From Candidatus Pacearchaeota archaeon (GTDB lineage: Archaea > Nanobdellota > Nanobdellia > Pacearchaeales > GW2011-AR1), in NCBI GenBank assembly GCA_023132255.1, contig JAGLYK010000019.1, positions 1 through 36,292 on the forward strand: 36,292 nucleotides of DNA, given 5' to 3'. Position 1 is the stretch's first letter; each line of letters begins with the position of its first letter. Made by a program: the position numbers and the translations under genes. The notes under the pieces were generated by a model. The model saw only the letters and a list, made by a program, of their open reading frames with translations, had not been told where the DNA came from and ran no database searches. Positions 17,025 to 25,882 of the stretch are shown one piece after another.

Positions 17025-20000
17025 ATGAAAAAAAAGCTGGTGTTGATATTTATTTTATTATTTATTCCCTTAATTTTTGCTTATATGAGCAGCACTAATT
17101 ACAATGTTTCTTCTCCTGTTGTTACAAGCGGAGGCAATGCGTCTTCAACAAATTATAAAACAAGCATGGTTTTGGATAATATAATAGGTTCTATGTCTTC
17201 ATCTTCATATGGCCAGGCAATAGGTTTTTTCTTTGCTGAAGGCAAATCAAACACAGACCCAACACAAACAACACCAATTATTAATTCAACAACAGGAAAC
17301 AACTTAACATCTGATGATTTGTTCTGTTACAACCAGTCCACTTCTGACATTGATGGGGATTTTGTAGTTAATAGTTTTAGCTGGTATAAAAATAATGTTT
17401 TAAATGCCTCAATGCCTCAGAAGAGTGATGACGACTTGGTATTGTATCTGCCTTTTAATAAAAATCATTCAAGTGATAACATCACAAGAGATTATGCTTT
17501 AAGCAATGATGGTGAAGTTAAGAACGGAGCAGTGTGGAATTCATCTGGAAAGATTGGAGGTGGATATGAGTTTGATGGGACTGATGATTATGTTGAGCGT
17601 TCTTTAACTGACAGCCTTAATATAAGCGGGGAACTGACTGTGAGTTCATGGGTTTATCCAAAGCAGGTGCCAACTGGTGTTGGAAGAGTAATTGCTAATA
17701 CATATGAATATGATGGAGGCAGTCCCAATGAAAGGGGATGGTTGCTTGGAAACGATTATGGTAGTAGCGATTATATAGAGTTTTATGTTTATAATGCATC
17801 TGGAAATTCTTCGTCTGCTTATAATGATGCTTTTTTTGCAGAAAATCTTAACAAATGGACTCATGTTTTGGGGGTGTTTAAGCCATCGCAATATGTCAGG
17901 TTATATGTTAATGGGGTTTTAATTGCGGAAGATACTTCTGATATAATAAGTGAAATAGCTTATACTACAGTACCTTTAAGAATTGGAATGAGGGCTGACA
18001 CAACATCGCAAGGAATGTGGAACGGCTCAATAGATGAACTTGCTATTTATAACAGAAGCTTATCAGCATCAGAAATCTCAACATTGTACCAGGCAGGCAG
18101 ATTTATGCATAACAGCAGTAATTTTTATTCGCAGATAAATTCATCTGAAACCTCAAAAGATGATGTGTGGAAATGTGAAGTAACACCTATGGATTATCTG
18201 GATGAGGGGACAGCTTTGAATTCAAGTAATTTGACAATTGTAAATAATACCGCACCAGTTGTCTCAAATGTTATTTTAAACTCAAGCTCAGGAACTAATA
18301 AAACAACAGAAAATTTAAGTGTTTATTATACTAGTTCAGATGCTGACCAAGATTCACTAACAAACATCACAGACTGGAGAAAATCAGGAACTTCTATTGC
18401 TGTTTTAAATATGCCTTTTGATAGTAATATTTCTTCTACTGCTTCTGATGCTGTCAAAGATTATTCAACTTATGGAAATAACGGGACAATTGATGAATGG
18501 GGGACGCAGGAAGGAAATATACAGCCCTGGACAACCGGGCAGGTTGGCAATGCCTTACAGTTTGACGGAAGTAATGATTATGTTTTGGTGTCTGATTCAG
18601 CAAGTTTAGATAGCTTAAATGATACAGGAGAGTTTACATTAGAAGCATGGATATATCCAGATGCTTATCCATGGAATGGTATTATTGGAAGCAACAGGAT
18701 AAGATTCACATTATGCACTGGAACTCTTTTTCTTGATCTATATAACACAAGCGAACAGGAAGTACAGTCCTCAGATGTTGTTAACTTAAATGAGTGGAGT
18801 CATGTAGCTGTTACTTATGATAGGGCTACCGGAGATGTAAAATTCTATCATCTTGGGGGGCTTGCAGGTACAGATAGCATACATAATGCGGATTTGGATG
18901 CAACCTCTTCTTTTGTTATTGGGGAAGAGGGTTGGAGTAGTTATTTTGACGGCGCAATAGACGAAGTAAGGATTTACAACAGAACCTTAAATGCAACAGA
19001 AATAAACTGGAGCTATCAAAGAGGCTTAGCAGGGCTGCCATCAAATGTCTCAACAGATGGTTTGGTTCTTTATGTATCGCTAAATGAAACTTCCGGAGAT
19101 ACAGCAGCAGATTCTAGTGGAGAGGGAAATGATGGAACATTAAATGGTTATTCAAGACCATTATGGAATTCATCAGGCAAGATTGGCGGAGGTTATGAGT
19201 TTGATGGTGATGATTATGTTGAAGTTAGTGATGATTCTAGTTTAAATATTTCATCTCAGTTAACATTAGAGGCTTGGGTATATACTGTTTTACCGACAGC
19301 GAATGAGGAAAATCAGTTTTTTATTTATAAAGGGTATGGACAAGACCCTTGGTCTACTTATACTTTGTACTTTGGATGGTACAATACTTTTTATTTTTCT
19401 GTTTTTTTGGCAAATGGTTCTTCTGTGGGCTGTGGTGTGGATTCTCCCATATCTCCTAATGCCTGGAATCATTTTACAGGAACCTTTGATGAAGGAATAA
19501 TGAAGATTTATAAAAACAGTGTGCTAATAAATACATGTGATTATTCTTCTAATAATATTAGTTTTAGTGATAGTGAACCCCTATATGTTGGATATGAGAT
19601 GAACGGCTCAATAGATGAAGTTAAAATCTACAATTACTCTCTTTCACCAGAACAAATTTCTGCAAATTATAATGCAGGTTTGGCAAATCATTCTCCTGAA
19701 ATAATTGTTTCGAATGAAACAACAAAAGCAGAAGTTTGGAGTTGTGCTGTTACACCTAATGATGCAACAACAGACGGAACAACTGTGTTAAGCAACACAT
19801 TAACAATTGCAAACACTTTGCCAACAGTAACATTGGTTTCTCCTGAAGATGAAAACACAACAACAAACAGAACACCTTTTTTTAGCTGGAGTGGCAGCGA
19901 CGATGATGGAGATAGTTTAGAATATGAATTAAATTTAACTTTGGTTGCCTCAAGTCTTTGCACAGACCCTGACAGAGGGGTAATTGGAATTTCAGATGAA

Positions 20001-20546
20001 AATTATACTGTGAGCCATTATTTGAATTGCCTGTATGATAACAGCGATTATTATGAGTGGTCTGTGAGAGCCAGCGACGACAGCGGTTCAACTTACGGGG
20101 CTTGGTCTTCAATTAGAAAAATTTATATTAATTCGGATATAGTAATAAGCCTGCCAGTTGATGCAATTAATTTTGGTTCATTTTTAACAGGGACCAACGA
20201 CACCAGCGACGATGTGCCTGCACCTTTTGAATTACAAAATGATGGAAATTGTTTACTTAATGTAAGTATTAATGCGACTGATTTATGGACTGCTGTTTCT
20301 AATCCTTCAGATTATTTCAAATATAAAATAGATAACAAATCCGGAGAAGCAGGGGCTTTTAACTGGCTGCAAAGCCAGATTGACTGGCAGCAAATTCCTG
20401 CAACAGAGGCAACATCAATTGTAGAATTAAACTGGAGCAACTCAATGGATATTGCTGAAATTGATTTGAATGTCACTGTTCCGTCGCAGGAAGTGGCAGG
20501 AGATAAATCTTCAACTGTTTATTTTATTGCAAGTTTAGGAGAGTAA
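17025..20546 (+). CDS. Large secreted adhesin-like protein with three LamG-like domains and a C-terminal domain related to the 22513-23103 protein
   Basis: Signal peptide; LamG-like signatures ending IDELAIYNRSLSASEI, IDEVRIYNRTLNATEI, IDEVKIYNYSLSPEQI; C-terminus FELQNDGNCLLNVSINATDLW...VPSQEVAGDKSSTVYFIASL. Confidence 0.87.
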   Translation: MKKKLVLIFILLFIPLIFAYMSSTNYNVSSPVVTSGGNASSTNYKTSMVLDNIIGSMSSSSYGQAIGFFFAEGKSNTDPTQTTPIINSTTGNNLTSDDLFCYNQSTSDIDGDFVVNSFSWYKNNVLNASMPQKSDDDLVLYLPFNKNHSSDNITRDYALSNDGEVKNGAVWNSSGKIGGGYEFDGTDDYVERSLTDSLNISGELTVSSWVYPKQVPTGVGRVIANTYEYDGGSPNERGWLLGNDYGSSDYIEFYVYNASGNSSSAYNDAFFAENLNKWTHVLGVFKPSQYVRLYVNGVLIAEDTSDIISEIAYTTVPLRIGMRADTTSQGMWNGSIDELAIYNRSLSASEISTLYQAGRFMHNSSNFYSQINSSETSKDDVWKCEVTPMDYLDEGTALNSSNLTIVNNTAPVVSNVILNSSSGTNKTTENLSVYYTSSDADQDSLTNITDWRKSGTSIAVLNMPFDSNISSTASDAVKDYSTYGNNGTIDEWGTQEGNIQPWTTGQVGNALQFDGSNDYVLVSDSASLDSLNDTGEFTLEAWIYPDAYPWNGIIGSNRIRFTLCTGTLFLDLYNTSEQEVQSSDVVNLNEWSHVAVTYDRATGDVKFYHLGGLAGTDSIHNADLDATSSFVIGEEGWSSYFDGAIDEVRIYNRTLNATEINWSYQRGLAGLPSNVSTDGLVLYVSLNETSGDTAADSSGEGNDGTLNGYSRPLWNSSGKIGGGYEFDGDDYVEVSDDSSLNISSQLTLEAWVYTVLPTANEENQFFIYKGYGQDPWSTYTLYFGWYNTFYFSVFLANGSSVGCGVDSPISPNAWNHFTGTFDEGIMKIYKNSVLINTCDYSSNNISFSDSEPLYVGYEMNGSIDEVKIYNYSLSPEQISANYNAGLANHSPEIIVSNETTKAEVWSCAVTPNDATTDGTTVLSNTLTIANTLPTVTLVSPEDENTTTNRTPFFSWSGSDDDGDSLEYELNLTLVASSLCTDPDRGVIGISDENYTVSHYLNCLYDNSDYYEWSVRASDDSGSTYGAWSSIRKIYINSDIVISLPVDAINFGSFLTGTNDTSDDVPAPFELQNDGNCLLNVSINATDLWTAVSNPSDYFKYKIDNKSGEAGAFNWLQSQIDWQQIPATEATSIVELNWSNSMDIAEIDLNVTVPSQEVAGDKSSTVYFIASLGE

Positions 20547-20548
20547 CA

Positions 20549-21031
20549 ATGAAAAAAAAGACAAAAAAAATTATTGTGGCTGAAGCGATTTTTGTAGTCG
20601 GAGTTTTTGTTTATTTGTTTTTTTCAACTTCTCCAAGCCAGATTTATCCTTTAAGTGGTATGACTATTATAGAATCTGATTTTGTTTTTGAGATTGAAAA
20701 CGGAGAAGAAGTTCTGATTTCTTTTGATGAAGATTTCACAGAGCCGATTGTTTTGAATGCCAGTTCAGACATAATTTTCCCTCCCGGAACATATTACTGG
20801 AAAGTCAGGAAAGGCTTCAGGGAGAGCGAAGTGAAAAATTTCACCATACAAGGACATGTTTCACTTAATATTCAGGAGAGAAAAGAAAATTATGAATTAT
20901 ATAATTCAGGCAATGTTGAGCTGAATGTTACAAAGAAAAAAGCAAGAATAACAAAGATAATAATACTTGACCCAGGTGAATCAGAAGAAATTGAAAAAGA
21001 TAATTCAACATATGAGGGGAGGCAACTATGA
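20549..21031 (+). CDS. Membrane-anchored accessory surface protein
   Basis: TM near N-terminus (IIVAEAIFVVGVFVYLFF), beta-rich ectodomain; overlaps the next ORF. Confidence 0.7.
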   Translation: MKKKTKKIIVAEAIFVVGVFVYLFFSTSPSQIYPLSGMTIIESDFVFEIENGEEVLISFDEDFTEPIVLNASSDIIFPPGTYYWKVRKGFRESEVKNFTIQGHVSLNIQERKENYELYNSGNVELNVTKKKARITKIIILDPGESEEIEKDNSTYEGRQL

Positions 21032-22224
21032 GAACAAAATATATTTTAAGTGCTTTTATTCTTATTTTGGCTTTGCAAAGTGTTTGTGCAATTGGTATAA
21101 CTCCTGGCAGAACAACAATTAATTTTGAGCCTAATTTGCAAAAAGAAGTTTTTTTTTCAGTTACAAATTCAGAGCAAAAAGAGATGTCAGTTATATTTTA
21201 TATAAAGGGAGAACTAAAAGAAGCAGTATTATTAAGTCAGGACAGGGCTGGTTTTCTTTCAGGCGAATCTTCAAAATTTTTTAGTTATGTTGTTTCCCTG
21301 CCAGGACAATTTGACAGACCAGGATTGCATACTGCAGAGATTGTGGCGCAAGAAGTTCCTGAGGGAGCAGAGGAAGAAGGAACAATTCTTGGGTCTACAA
21401 TAGCAGTTGTGACTCAGCTTTATGTTTATGTTCCTTATCCGGGAAAATATCTTGAATTTGACGTAGAAGTCATAGAAGCCAGCCCAGGCCAATCAACAAT
21501 TTTCCTAATTCCAATGATTAGCCGGGGAAATTTGGGTATTAAAAAAGTTAAGACTAAAATAGAAATTTATTCTGGAGAAACCTTTATTGATGAATTTGAA
21601 TTAGAAGAAACAGGGGTTTTAGCCGGAGAAAGAAAGGAATTAATTGGAACCTGGGATACTGATGTGGATGTTGGAAGATACAATGCCAGAATAATTTTAA
21701 ATTACGACGGAGAAGAAAAAATAATTAAAAAAGAATTTAATATTGGTGAGGCTAAATTAGAAATAGAATTAATTACTGTTAAAAATTTTCAGCTTGGAGA
21801 GATTGCTAAATTTAATATTTTAGTCAATAATAAAATGAACCAAGAGGTCAAAGATATTAATGTGAATATGGTTTTATATGGGGAGGAAAGGAATGTTATT
21901 GCTGATTTTAGGTCTGCAAATTATGATGCTCCTTCATTAAGCAAGATTGAGATGGTTGCATACTGGGATACAGAGGGGATTGATAAAGGGGTTTATGACG
22001 GAAAATTAATTTTAAGATATGGTTCTGAAAAAGATGAAAAGAATGTGAAGGTTGAGGTGACAGAAGATTCTATTGAAGTTACAGGGATTACTGGAAAAGT
22101 GATTGTCCAAAAAGATGGCGGGTTCAATTTAACGACGATATTGGTTATTTTAATTGTAATTTTGATTTTAGGAAATATTCTTTGGTTTCTTGTTGTTAAA
22201 AGATTAAAGAGAAAAAAACAATAA
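21028..22224 (+). CDS. Ig-like surface protein with C-terminal TM anchor (paralog of 23146-24360)
   Basis: Signal peptide; IGITPGRTTINFEP...VYVPYPGKYLEFDVEV; C-terminal TM TTILVILIVILILGNILWFLVV followed by KRLKRKKQ. Confidence 0.78.
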   Translation: MRTKYILSAFILILALQSVCAIGITPGRTTINFEPNLQKEVFFSVTNSEQKEMSVIFYIKGELKEAVLLSQDRAGFLSGESSKFFSYVVSLPGQFDRPGLHTAEIVAQEVPEGAEEEGTILGSTIAVVTQLYVYVPYPGKYLEFDVEVIEASPGQSTIFLIPMISRGNLGIKKVKTKIEIYSGETFIDEFELEETGVLAGERKELIGTWDTDVDVGRYNARIILNYDGEEKIIKKEFNIGEAKLEIELITVKNFQLGEIAKFNILVNNKMNQEVKDINVNMVLYGEERNVIADFRSANYDAPSLSKIEMVAYWDTEGIDKGVYDGKLILRYGSEKDEKNVKVEVTEDSIEVTGITGKVIVQKDGGFNLTTILVILIVILILGNILWFLVVKRLKRKKQ

Positions 22225-22270
22225 AAGATATTATTATAATTATACTTAGGATTACAATAAAGTTTAAAAA

Positions 22271-22516
22271 GTGTTTGTTCTTTTTATCTTAATAAAAAAC
22301 ATGGTGATTAAAGAAAAAATTTTTATCGGGCTTTTAATATTAGTAATTGTTTTGTCAGTTGGTTCTATTGTGTTTACTCAGAATCTAAATTCTGAAGATT
22401 CTCAGGTTATGAATGTTGTTAATACCCTAAAGGGCACAAGTGAAGAGGATGTGCAATCTGGCAATCTTAATTTATTGATTGTGGAAACTGCTAAAAACAG
22501 TGAGGTAAATGAATGA
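22271..22516 (+). CDS. Small membrane protein; ATGA overlap with the next gene
   Basis: N-terminal TM IFIGLLILVIVLSVGSIVFTQN; contains a mini palindromic element (aataccctaaagggcacaag) encoding NTLKGTS. Confidence 0.55.
   Translation: MFVLFILIKNMVIKEKIFIGLLILVIVLSVGSIVFTQNLNSEDSQVMNVVNTLKGTSEEDVQSGNLNLLIVETAKNSEVNE
22421..22440 (+). repeat. Mini palindromic element within a CDS
   Basis: aataccctaaagggcacaag: CCCT-aa-AGGG core shared with 7964 and with the 18-nt insertion at about 30266-30283. Confidence 0.5.
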
Positions 22517-23103
22517 AAGCTGTTAATCTTTTAATGATTGTTGCGATTATTGCAATGACACTTGCTGTTGTTAATTTAATAGTTCATTTTGAAGATATAA
22601 AGAGTCTTACTGGATTTGCAACAGATACTGGAACAGCGAATTTAACTATTATTTCTCAGGCAAGTGTATCCTTTATAACGAATAATATTAATTGGGGTAC
22701 TGGTGTTGTTAGTGAAGCCTATGCAGTTGCACTTATTAATTCAGAAAATACTGTTACAAATGGAAATTGGACACAGGTTAATCAGGCACTTGTGCTTCAA
22801 AATGATGGAAATTCAAATGTTTCTGTTACTTTAAATACTTCTGAAGCAGCTTCATTTATTGGAGGAACAGGTTCTACTTATGAATTAAAAGTCTCAGACA
22901 ATGAAACTAATTCTTGTGATACTGAGCATAATAAAATGACTGCTTACACTAACACAACAGCTGCTCAACAAGATGCCTGCACTAATCTTAGTTATTATGA
23001 TGCTCTTGATACAATAAAGATTAATGTACAATTAAGGATTCCTGAGGATGCTACACCTGGAGCAAAAGGAGCAGTAATAACCGCAACTGCAACTCCTCTT
23101 TAA
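22513..23103 (+). CDS. Secreted subunit-like protein (WxL-like architecture suspected)
   Basis: N-terminal hydrophobic segment; NINWGTGVVSEAYAV...ALVLQNDGNSNVSVTLNTSEAASF...VQLRIPEDATPGAKGAVITATATPL parallels the C-terminus of 17025-20546. Confidence 0.75.
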   Translation: MKAVNLLMIVAIIAMTLAVVNLIVHFEDIKSLTGFATDTGTANLTIISQASVSFITNNINWGTGVVSEAYAVALINSENTVTNGNWTQVNQALVLQNDGNSNVSVTLNTSEAASFIGGTGSTYELKVSDNETNSCDTEHNKMTAYTNTTAAQQDACTNLSYYDALDTIKINVQLRIPEDATPGAKGAVITATATPL

Positions 23104-23145
23104 TTTTTTAGTAAAGTATAAAAAGATATTTTAAATATAATTTAT

Positions 23146-24360
23146 ATGGAAAAGAGATTGATTAAATTTATTTTTGTGCTTGCAATTTTTATTTTTTTAA
23201 TAAATATTTGTTCTGCTCTTAGGGTTGGTCCTGCTAAAGTAGAATATAATTTTGCACCTGGTTTTGAAACAAGTGTGACATATTATGTTTCTCATAATAA
23301 TCCTGATACTGAATTTGAACTTTATGTTGCGGGAGATCTTTCTGATTATGTTAAACTTGATAAAGATAAACTTGTTGGAGGAGGATCTTTTATTGCAGCA
23401 GTTAATTTACCTTTGTTTATAGAAAAGCCAGGCAAACACCGAATATTAATTGGAGTTAGAGAAAAAATTAGTGAAAAAGATTTAGAAGTTTCTACAGCAA
23501 TGGTGAGAACCACAGTTACTATCCAAGCGGTGATTGATGTTTATGTGGCTTATCCAGGAAAATATCTTGAAATTTCACTTTCATCTAATAATGCGAATGT
23601 TGGAGAGCCAGTTAATTTTGAGTTGGGAATTATAAGTCAGGGAAAAGAAGATGTAAATGTAACTCCTCAAATAGATATTATTTCTGACGATAAAACAATT
23701 GAAACACTTTATTTTATGCAACGGGAAATAAAAAGCCAGGAGCAAATAAAACTGAAAAAATCACTTGACACAGCAGATTATAATCCAGGAACTTACAATG
23801 CACTGGCGATTGTTGATTATGGGAAGATTGCAAAAGCAGAATCAGTATTTAAGATTGGAGAATTGATTATCCATCTTGTTAATTATACCCGGCAAATAAT
23901 TATTGGGGATGTCCAGAAGCTTAATTTAGAAATAGAAAGTGGATGGAATGATAAGGTAGATGGAGTTTATGCAGAAGTTTTTATTTTGAATGGTTCGACC
24001 ACTCTTATTAGTTTTGAAACTTCCTCGACAAGTTTAGAGCCATGGGAAAAAAAGACAATTGCAGGATTTTTTGATACTAGTAATTTTACAAAAGGATTTT
24101 ACAATGCAAATATTACCTTTATTTATTATGGCAAGGATATTGGAAAAAGTTCAAGCGAGTTAGTTAAGATAGAGTTTGTCGAAGAGAAAAATAATTTCCA
24201 AATGATATTGTTCATTGCTATTGGAGCAGTTTTATTACTGGTAATTCTCGGAATTATAATTAAAAAATATTTTTTGGGAAAACGACACCGCTTAGTGTAC
24301 ACCAAGAAGGTGCGAGAACCTCTCCGAGGCCCAAAAGTACGAAGTTCTGGGGCAAAATGA
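23146..24360 (+). CDS. Ig-like surface protein with C-terminal TM anchor (paralog of 21028-22224)
   Basis: Signal peptide; LRVGPAKVEYNFAPGF...VYVAYPGKYLEISL; TM MILFIAIGAVLLLVILGIII; basic tail partly encoded by a palindromic element. Confidence 0.78.
   Translation: MEKRLIKFIFVLAIFIFLINICSALRVGPAKVEYNFAPGFETSVTYYVSHNNPDTEFELYVAGDLSDYVKLDKDKLVGGGSFIAAVNLPLFIEKPGKHRILIGVREKISEKDLEVSTAMVRTTVTIQAVIDVYVAYPGKYLEISLSSNNANVGEPVNFELGIISQGKEDVNVTPQIDIISDDKTIETLYFMQREIKSQEQIKLKKSLDTADYNPGTYNALAIVDYGKIAKAESVFKIGELIIHLVNYTRQIIIGDVQKLNLEIESGWNDKVDGVYAEVFILNGSTTLISFETSSTSLEPWEKKTIAGFFDTSNFTKGFYNANITFIYYGKDIGKSSSELVKIEFVEEKNNFQMILFIAIGAVLLLVILGIIIKKYFLGKRHRLVYTKKVREPLRGPKVRSSGAK
24284..24356 (+). repeat. 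Palindromic element copy G, at the 3' end of the coding region
   Basis: gacaccgcttagtgtacaccaagaaggtgcgagaacctctccgaggcccaaaagtacgaagttctggggcaaa; hairpins ACAC/GTGT, CACC-aagaa-GGTG, CCTC-tcc-GAGG; shares gcgagaacctct with B and C. Confidence 0.65.
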
Positions 24361-24788
24361 AAAAAGAAAATAAGATTTATCTCTTTGTTGTTTTTATGTT
24401 TGTTTTAAGTTTATTTTTATTTTCTTTTACAATATATCTAAAACATATTGCTATTCTTGAGAGGGTAGAGATTGTTACTAAGTTGAGAGTTGGGGGTATA
24501 CCTGCTTTTGATGTTGACACAGACGTATTGGCTTTTGGAACTATTGCGCTTGGTACAAGTTCCAGGAGGACTTTGACAATTCAAAATGATTATGATTTTC
24601 CTATTAAGGCTGAGTTTAGTGTTGAAGGAGATATTGAGGAGTTTCTCGTGTTTGATAAAATAATTTTTCTTGATATTGGAGAAAGCAAAGATGTTAATGT
24701 AAATACAATAATTCTTGCTGAAGGCAAGCAGGGGAATTATTCCGGAAGATTTATAACAACTATTAAAAAATCTTGGAAAGATATTTAA
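24357..24788 (+). CDS. Membrane-anchored ASH/Ig-like accessory protein
   Basis: N-terminal TM; VLAFGTIALGTSSRRTLTIQNDYDFPIKAEFSVEG resembles ASH-type beta domains. Confidence 0.65.
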   Translation: MKKENKIYLFVVFMFVLSLFLFSFTIYLKHIAILERVEIVTKLRVGGIPAFDVDTDVLAFGTIALGTSSRRTLTIQNDYDFPIKAEFSVEGDIEEFLVFDKIIFLDIGESKDVNVNTIILAEGKQGNYSGRFITTIKKSWKDI

Positions 24789-24810
24789 AACAAAAGAGGT
24801 ATGTTATCTT

Positions 24811-25878
24811 ATGGAAAAGGGGAAACAGAAAATATTTTTATTGTTTTTTTTAGGAGTGTTTGTTTTTCTTGTATTTGCTAATTTAATTGTAATGTTTAAT
24901 TTTTCTAATAAGATTACTGCGAAGACCTCTTCAGAAGCAAGTATTCAGTTTGTTATTCAGGGAGCATATTGTGGTGATGGAACTTGCGATGCAACAGAAG
25001 ATTGTTCAAGTTGCGTGGCTGATTGTGCATGCAGTTCCGGATACACCTGCATAGGCGGAACTTGCGTTGCCGACGAAGAAGAGGAAGATACTAATGGAGG
25101 AGGTGGCGGAGGAGGTGGCGGAGCTGTAGTGCCGCCAGTAAAAGTGTATGATTTTAAATTAAATCCTTTTTCTTTAAGGATTCGAATGCAAAAAGGAGAG
25201 TATTATCAAAAACAAATAATTGTGACTAATAATGGAGCTGGAGATTTGTTGATAAATATTTCCTTAACAAATCTTGGGAGATTTATTGTTTTGGAAAAAG
25301 AGTCATTTACTTTAGAAAAAGGTGAAACTGAGACTATTAAATTTAATGTTTATGCTTCTGAAAAAGAGGAAGCTGATGTATATCTTGGAAAAATTAATTT
25401 TAACTCCCAGCATGTTAGCAAGTCTGTGAATGTTGTTTTAGATATAAAAGATAGGATTCCATTATTTGACATGAAAACAACTATTTTAAGGAGATATCTT
25501 CTTTCAGGAGAAATAGTTGAAGCTGAGGTGGAAATTATTAATTTAGGTGATTTGAATAATATTAGCGTGGAGCTTGAGTATTCTATTAAGAATTTTGATA
25601 ATGAAACATATGTTTTAAAGAAAAAGAGTTTTGTTATTGATAAATCTTTTAGTGAAAAATTATTTTTAGAAACTTCTAAGGATATTAAAATGGGAGAGTA
25701 TATCTTTTATTCAAAAGTGACTTATGGAGATAAGAGTGCCAGCAGTTATGATTCTTTTTTCATAGAAAAACTTTCTTTTTTAATTTGGATAATTATTATA
25801 ACTGTGGTTGTTGTATTAATAATAATCCTGGTGATAGTTGCATTCAAACAAAAGAGAAAAAAAGATAATGCAAAATAA
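24811..25878 (+). CDS. Surface protein: Cys-rich motif, Gly linker, Ig/NEW3-like domains, C-terminal TM
   Basis: CGDGTCDATEDCSSCVADCACSSGYTCIGGTC; GGGGGGGGG; VTNNGAGDLLINISLTNLG; C-terminal TM IWIIIITVVVVLIIILVIVAF. Confidence 0.78.
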   Translation: MEKGKQKIFLLFFLGVFVFLVFANLIVMFNFSNKITAKTSSEASIQFVIQGAYCGDGTCDATEDCSSCVADCACSSGYTCIGGTCVADEEEEDTNGGGGGGGGGAVVPPVKVYDFKLNPFSLRIRMQKGEYYQKQIIVTNNGAGDLLINISLTNLGRFIVLEKESFTLEKGETETIKFNVYASEKEEADVYLGKINFNSQHVSKSVNVVLDIKDRIPLFDMKTTILRRYLLSGEIVEAEVEIINLGDLNNISVELEYSIKNFDNETYVLKKKSFVIDKSFSEKLFLETSKDIKMGEYIFYSKVTYGDKSASSYDSFFIEKLSFLIWIIIITVVVVLIIILVIVAFKQKRKKDNAK

Positions 25879-25882
25879 TAAA

